Shown: piece by piece, positions 59,760 to 64,000 of the stretch
How positions within the stretch are numbered: position 1 is the stretch's first letter
Layout of the letters: the number at the start of each line of letters is the position of its first letter
Program-made: the position numbers and the translations under genes
Assembly (NCBI GenBank): GCA_946403215.1
Contig: CAMIZG010000002.1
Coordinates: 1 to 64,000 of the forward strand
Source of the DNA: an uncultured Bacteroidales bacterium
Lineage (GTDB): Bacteria; Bacteroidota; Bacteroidia; Bacteroidales; Paludibacteraceae
Length of the DNA stretch: 64,000 nt
Direction of reading: 5' to 3'
Notes under the pieces: model-generated
Told to the model about the DNA's origin: nothing
The model's database searches: none
The model's input: the letters and a program-made list of their open reading frames with translations, nothing else

Positions 59760-59875
59760 AGGGATTTAGGATTTCAAATTTCAAGATTTCAAGATTTCAA
59801 GATTGCTTATCTCGGCTAAAGCCTCGAACGATCGGCAAAGCCGTGCAAGATTTCAAATTTAGAATTTCAAATTTT
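59760..59875 (+). repeat. 8-bp ATTTCAAG array interrupted by REP-like core, copy B
   Basis: ATTTCAAG-type units run from 59770 to 59804 and again from 59846 to 59875. Between them, 59805-59845, lies the core CTCGGCTAAAGCCTCGAACG with two small hairpins (GGC-TAAA-GCC and CGGC-AAA-GCCG), matching the core at 46553. Confidence 0.78.
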
Positions 59876-59900
59876 TTAACAACAAATAATCTCAATAAAC

Positions 59901-60818
59901 ATGAAAAAGATTCTTCTTTTTGCAGCTTTGCTGACCATGGGTTTGGCAGCAAAGGCAGAGTGCAGTGATGGCCCTTACGGTCTCCAGATTAACGGCAGCA
60001 AGGTAGTGGAAGCACCCAAGTTCGGTGATCCCGATTCAGAAGGACGCGTTCAGTACAAAGCTGCATGTGTAGAACTGTCGGCTGGCGACAAGATCAAACT
60101 GATCAACACCAGTTGCGATGCTACCTGGATGATTGACATCGACCCCTACGGCGAGTATCAAAAGTTCGATGGCGGCAAGGATGCGGGCGAACTGACCTGC
60201 AAGACAGCCGGCAAGTATGACTTCTACATCAAGCTGAGTATGGAAAAAGGTGATGTACTGTATATTGGCCCCGGTGAGTGCGGTGGCCAAGGTGGCGGTC
60301 AAGGTGGTGGCCAAGGTGGTGGCAGCGTAGAGGGCAACCCGCGCTACTACTACAAGATGTACACCAAGGCTGACGAAACATGGCATGAGCCTTCAGAAGA
60401 GACTATCTTCGACCACGGAGTAGCCGAACTGATTGCAGACTACGGAGAGGCATATGTGTTCGTACTCTTCCAAGTGGACGGTCAAGGCGGCGTGCAGTAC
60501 CGCACTGAAACCTTCATGGACGAGAGCAACCGTCAGGTTAAACTCGTACTTGAGGGTCCGAGTGACTGGCGTCTGCCTGCTGATGCAACCAACCTGTATC
60601 TGTATGACAACGGCGATGGCACACTGACATTATCCATTGATGAACTCCCCGGCAAGAAGCTGGCTGACCCGCAACCGGCCAGCGGCGGCGGTCAGCAGAG
60701 CAGCGCAGTGGAGAACACCACAGTCAGCACCAAGGTCGTAAAGACAATCGTGAACGGTCAGGTAGTGATCATCAAGGACGGTGTACGCTACAACCTGCTT
60801 GGTGCTCAAGTTCAATAA
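59901..60818 (+). CDS. Secreted non-catalytic starch-operon protein
   Basis: A 305-residue protein. A signal peptide and one module almost identical to the first module of amylase 2 (DGPYGLQINGSKVVEAPKFG) are followed by a Gln/Gly linker (GGQGGGQGGGQGGG) and a second beta-rich domain of about 110 residues (RYYYKMYTKADETW, YVFVLFQVDGQGGVQYR). The end KTIVNGQVVIIKDGVRYNLL resembles the operon's tail. No catalytic domain is present. It is best seen as a surface or secreted polysaccharide-binding helper, comparable in role, not in sequence, to SusE/SusF. Confidence 0.8.
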   Translation: MKKILLFAALLTMGLAAKAECSDGPYGLQINGSKVVEAPKFGDPDSEGRVQYKAACVELSAGDKIKLINTSCDATWMIDIDPYGEYQKFDGGKDAGELTCKTAGKYDFYIKLSMEKGDVLYIGPGECGGQGGGQGGGQGGGSVEGNPRYYYKMYTKADETWHEPSEETIFDHGVAELIADYGEAYVFVLFQVDGQGGVQYRTETFMDESNRQVKLVLEGPSDWRLPADATNLYLYDNGDGTLTLSIDELPGKKLADPQPASGGGQQSSAVENTTVSTKVVKTIVNGQVVIIKDGVRYNLLGAQVQ

Positions 60819-60831
60819 TCCAATCATTCAG

Positions 60832-60857
60832 GGTGGTGCGCTTGGCTGCGCGCCACC
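60832..60857 (+). terminator. Hairpin between the binding protein and amylase 3
   Basis: GGTGGTGCGC (60832-60841) pairs with GCGCGCCACC (60848-60857) with one G-T pair, loop TTGGCT. No T run follows, so it could stabilise the upstream message rather than end it. Confidence 0.55.
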
Positions 60858-60887
60858 TTACTAACATTCAAAACAGATATCTAACCT

Positions 60888-63275
60888 ATGAAACGATTCA
60901 TCTTTAGCGCAGTAGCTGTTCTATGGGCAGTGCTGCTGATGGCACAAGTTATGCCCTCACCAAACCCTATTCCTGTAGGCTATACGGGGCAAGTGATCAT
61001 CACCTACGATGCAAAAGCCGGAAACGGTGCGCTGGCATCGGCCACGGAGGTTTATGCTCACACGGGTCTGATCACATCCGCCTCAACAAGCACAAGCGAT
61101 TGGAAAAATGTGATTGGCTCGTGGGGATCTACCTCCCAACCTAAACTCACCAAAAACGCAAGTGGCAAATGGGAACTGACAATCTCTAATATATTCGAGT
61201 TCTACGGTGTGCCGGAATCAACGGACATCAAGAAACTCGCCTTCGTCTTCCATAATGGTAAGGGAGACAATTCAACAGCCGGCAAGACCAGCTCCAACGG
61301 AGATATATTCATCACCCTCGGTGAGAAAGTCGATGACAGCGATATATGGTCATCTGTCGAAGGCCTGACTCCTACGACCATGGCGCGCCCCGCAGGCGTA
61401 AGTAACGGCATCTACTATGGTGAAGACGGCACGTCGGTTACGCTGTGTACGTACGCCGCCAGCAAGACGGAAGCCGCCAAGCGCGTTTTCCTGCTCGGTG
61501 ATATGACCAACTGGAAACTGGATGCTGAGCACCAGCTCTACAAGGACGGCAACTACTTCTGGATCACCCTCACCGGCCTTACCAAAGGCAAGGAGTACCG
61601 TTTCCAGTACGCCGTGGAGCGCGCCGACGGAGTGCGCAAGCAGATATGCGACCTCTATTCCGAAAAAGTCCTGCATCCCGACGACAAGTACGAACCCAAG
61701 ACCGCTGACCCCACGCTCATCAGTTATCCTACCAAAGGTGCTGACGGAGGGTACGTAACAGTTATCCGACCCGGCAAACCCGAATACCAGTGGAGCAGCG
61801 CCACCCTCAACTTCTCTCGCCCCAAAAAGGAAAACCTCATCATCTACGAAGTGTGGGTACTCGACTATACATCCAAGCGCACCTTCAAGGCGCTCAAAGA
61901 TCGTCTCGATTACATCCAGAACCTTGGCGTCAATGCCATCGAGCTGATGCCTGTGTCGGAGTTCGAAGGCAACCAGAGTTGGGGCTACAACCCCACGCTG
62001 TACTTCGCCGTAGATAAAGCATACGGCACAGCCGATGACCTCAAAGACCTGATTGATGCCTGCCACCGACGCGGCATAGCTGTTATCGTCGATATGGTAT
62101 TTAACCACGCTTATGGCCTCAACCCCATGAACAAACTCTACCCCTACGGCACCGACCTGAGCAGCAACCCGTGGTTCAATGTCACACCTCCCGAAGGCGG
62201 ACAAACCTATGGTCAGGACTGGAACCATGACTTTCCTCCTGCCCACGAGATGTTCACTCGCGTGTTCCAATACTGGCTCAAGGAGTACAAGATCGACGGT
62301 TTCCGTCTTGACCTCAGTCATGGTCTGTGCGGCACGACAGTTAATGCCGTTTACAACCTCAAGGACTATTACGCCAACGGCGTGCAGGCTACCTCACCCG
62401 GCGCATACATGATCCTCGAGCACTGGGGCGACGGACAGAGCGAACTGATCAGCAAAGGTATGCAATGCTGGACTGGACAGACCGTTTCCAACGCCTATTG
62501 CCAGACTGCTATGGGGTGGCTCAAAGAGGGTGACGGATTTGAAGGAGCAAACAAAGCAGGCTATGTTTCCTACGCCGAGTCGCATGACGAGGAGCGCATG
62601 CAATACAAAGCCAAGGCGTACGGCAACGGCGATCTGCAGACCAACGAGGCGGCTCGGCTCGGTCGCGTGGCGGAAAATGTGGCATTCAACGTACTGCTCA
62701 AGGGCGCACATATGCTCTGGCAGTTCGAGGAGATAGGCTACGACATATCCATCGACCAGAACGGCCGTACCGGTACCAAACCCAATCCCAAGGGCAAAGG
62801 CTATTTCACGCAGGCGGAACGTGTTGACGCGTTCACCAAATGCGCCCAGGTCATCACTTTGCGCACGCAACTCATGCCTGACGCCTTCACCGGTACGCCT
62901 ACCGTAAGCATCAGTTCGGGCAAAGCCCTGCGCACCATACAATGGGGCAGCAATGTGCTGGTGGCTGCGAACTTCGGCGTTACAGGCAACCAGGCCGTAA
63001 CCATGCCATCAGGCACATGGTACGACTACCTGGATGGCGGAAACCGCGCAACATCATCTACCTACGTCCTCAAACCGGGCGAGCTGAAAGTATTCACAGG
63101 TAAGGCAGTGGAAGCGCCGACCTTTGCAGATATCGAAAAACGCGACCACACAGACGTGGAGTTTGTATCTGACAACAGCAACCTGCCACACCTGGAGAAA
63201 TTCTTCTACAACGGCACGCTGTATCTGCGCCGCGGTAACGAGACATATACCATTGAGGGACTGAGAGTGCAGTAA
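60888..63275 (+). CDS. Secreted GH13 alpha-glucan-active enzyme 3
   Basis: A 795-residue enzyme. A signal peptide is followed by a beta-rich N-terminal region (about 25-160) and a CBM48-like domain (RVFLLGDMTNWKLD, YRFQYAVERADG). The GH13 barrel has VDMVFNH, GFRLDLSHG, ILEHWGD and YAESHDEER. It ends in a C-terminal beta domain and the tail EKFFYNGTLYLRRGNETYTI. The CBM48 domain and HDEER motif point to the pullulanase/branching-enzyme side of GH13, so a debranching or neopullulanase activity is possible. It lacks the DGPYG module of the other operon proteins. Confidence 0.88.
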   Translation: MKRFIFSAVAVLWAVLLMAQVMPSPNPIPVGYTGQVIITYDAKAGNGALASATEVYAHTGLITSASTSTSDWKNVIGSWGSTSQPKLTKNASGKWELTISNIFEFYGVPESTDIKKLAFVFHNGKGDNSTAGKTSSNGDIFITLGEKVDDSDIWSSVEGLTPTTMARPAGVSNGIYYGEDGTSVTLCTYAASKTEAAKRVFLLGDMTNWKLDAEHQLYKDGNYFWITLTGLTKGKEYRFQYAVERADGVRKQICDLYSEKVLHPDDKYEPKTADPTLISYPTKGADGGYVTVIRPGKPEYQWSSATLNFSRPKKENLIIYEVWVLDYTSKRTFKALKDRLDYIQNLGVNAIELMPVSEFEGNQSWGYNPTLYFAVDKAYGTADDLKDLIDACHRRGIAVIVDMVFNHAYGLNPMNKLYPYGTDLSSNPWFNVTPPEGGQTYGQDWNHDFPPAHEMFTRVFQYWLKEYKIDGFRLDLSHGLCGTTVNAVYNLKDYYANGVQATSPGAYMILEHWGDGQSELISKGMQCWTGQTVSNAYCQTAMGWLKEGDGFEGANKAGYVSYAESHDEERMQYKAKAYGNGDLQTNEAARLGRVAENVAFNVLLKGAHMLWQFEEIGYDISIDQNGRTGTKPNPKGKGYFTQAERVDAFTKCAQVITLRTQLMPDAFTGTPTVSISSGKALRTIQWGSNVLVAANFGVTGNQAVTMPSGTWYDYLDGGNRATSSTYVLKPGELKVFTGKAVEAPTFADIEKRDHTDVEFVSDNSNLPHLEKFFYNGTLYLRRGNETYTIEGLRVQ

Positions 63276-63277
63276 AA

Positions 63278-63343
63278 CAGCCATTAGCCGTTAGCCATTA
63301 GCCATTGGCAGCCAACGGCCAAAAGCCAAAACCAAAAGCCAAC
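63278..63343 (+). repeat. 7-bp CCATTAG-type array before topB
   Basis: GCCATTA-type units followed by GCCAACG and GCCAAAA variants fill the complete gap between the third amylase stop and the topB ATG. The unit matches the in-gene array at 20133. Confidence 0.82.
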
Positions 63344-64000
63344 ATGATACTCTGCGTAGCCGAGAAACCGTCCGCCGGACGAGATATAGCCAAAGTGCTG
63401 GGTGCAAACACCCGGCACGATGGTTTTATGGAAGGTAACGGCTACTGCGTTACCTGGACGTTCGGTCACCTCTGCGCCCTATATGATCCCAACGACTACA
63501 ACGAGCAGTGGAAAGGCTGGAATATGTCAGCTCTGCCGATGATCCCTGAACGATTCAGTATTAAGGTTAGTGGCGATGAGGGTGTACAGAAGCAGTTCGC
63601 CATCATAAAAAAACTGATGTCCGAAGCCACCGAGGTTATCAACTGCGGCGACCCCGGTCAGGAAGGTGAACTCATCCAGCGCTGGGTCTATCAGCAGGCG
63701 GGCTGTAAGGTGCCTGTTAAGCGTCTGTGGACTTCGTCACTAACAGAGGAAGCTATACGCGAAGCATTCAATCAACTCAAGGATCAATCAGCCTACCAGC
63801 ACTTGTACGAAGCAGGACTGATGCGCGCCATTGGCGACTGGCTGCTTGGCATGAATGCCTCGCGCGCATATACTCTTAAGTACGCACGCAACGCAGGCCG
63901 GCGTGATATCTTATCCATCGGGCGCGTGCAGACACCCACGCTCGCCCTAATCGTCAAACGTCAGCAGGAGATAGAACACTTCGTGCCACGCACGTACTAC
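63344..64000 (+). CDS. topB: DNA topoisomerase III (type IA), N-terminal part
   Basis: The first 219 codons are in the window; the gene runs off the right edge and is not in the ORF track. It starts MILCVAEKPSAGRDIAKVLG, the Toprim domain with NCGDPGQEGELIQRW (metal acidic pair), and continues with LMRAIGDWLLGMNASRAYTL and SIGRVQTPTLALIVKRQQEI, the order seen in TopB. It decatenates DNA through a covalent 5'-phosphotyrosine; the active-site Tyr would be beyond the edge. Bacteroidota often carry several TopB copies, some on mobile elements. Confidence 0.93.
   Translation, partial: MILCVAEKPSAGRDIAKVLGANTRHDGFMEGNGYCVTWTFGHLCALYDPNDYNEQWKGWNMSALPMIPERFSIKVSGDEGVQKQFAIIKKLMSEATEVINCGDPGQEGELIQRWVYQQAGCKVPVKRLWTSSLTEEAIREAFNQLKDQSAYQHLYEAGLMRAIGDWLLGMNASRAYTLKYARNAGRRDILSIGRVQTPTLALIVKRQQEIEHFVPRTYY

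Noticed and set aside
63284-63469. 61-codon minus-strand ORF over the topB start
   Set aside because: It is antisense to topB and the 7-bp repeat array; no independent evidence.

Overview
The window reads as a chromosome segment of a member of the Bacteroidales (phylum Bacteroidota), probably a gut or other anaerobic, saccharolytic lineage. The support is: recurring promoters of the form TTTG-N20-TAnnTTTG (at least twelve with exactly 20 bases of spacing), almost no Shine-Dalgarno sequences, TonB receptors with carboxypeptidase-like N-terminal domains, and families largely confined to this phylum (DUF4294, DUF5686, DUF3127, DUF3987). Species cannot be assigned from the sequence alone.

Region 1 (1-24.7 kb) is a patchwork of short stand-alone genes, mostly on the plus strand and often joined by ATGA overlaps: methionine sulfoxide reductases (msrA and a free-Met-R-SO reductase), two near-identical AlkD-type alkylation repair proteins plus an AlkZ-related protein, alpha/beta hydrolases, transporters and small oxidoreductases. 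It also holds an unusual number of gene remnants in which the middle of a gene is missing (nitroreductase, MmcQ/YjbR, GNAT, SLC13, ClC, AraC), a secreted 11-residue-repeat protein with a decapitated second copy, and an orphan DUF3987 primase-like protein. The cysK gene on the minus strand is preceded by a short ORF with three consecutive Cys codons, a terminator and a competing pairing, which together look like a cysteine-responsive transcription attenuator.

Region 2 (24.7-32.1 kb) is a histidine-degradation operon (ftcD, hutU, hutH, hutI) ending in a divergent folD whose catalytic Lys is replaced by Cys. Region 3 (32.1-54.4 kb) is mostly housekeeping: DEAD-box helicase, pgk, DUF3127, a phosphoesterase, rpe, comEC, tRNA-Pro(GGG), mutS, mgtC, rpmH, rbfA, an FtsX/LolE-type permease, xerD, DUF5686, and two TonB receptors. 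One of the receptors sits directly behind a TPP riboswitch and is therefore probably a thiamin receptor.

Region 4 (55.4-63.3 kb) is a secreted starch-degradation operon: three GH13 proteins and one non-catalytic binding protein. They share an N-terminal binding-like module (in three of four) and a short C-terminal tail (in all four). A topoisomerase III gene runs off the window end.

Two sequence patterns run through the window and are not explained by genes. (1) Short tandem arrays with 7- or 8-bp periods, each with a different unit, lie next to or across start codons and sometimes inside genes; three further arrays have an exact 11-bp period. (2) Several promoters are superimposed on a terminator-like hairpin whose stem sequence changes between sites while pairing is kept.
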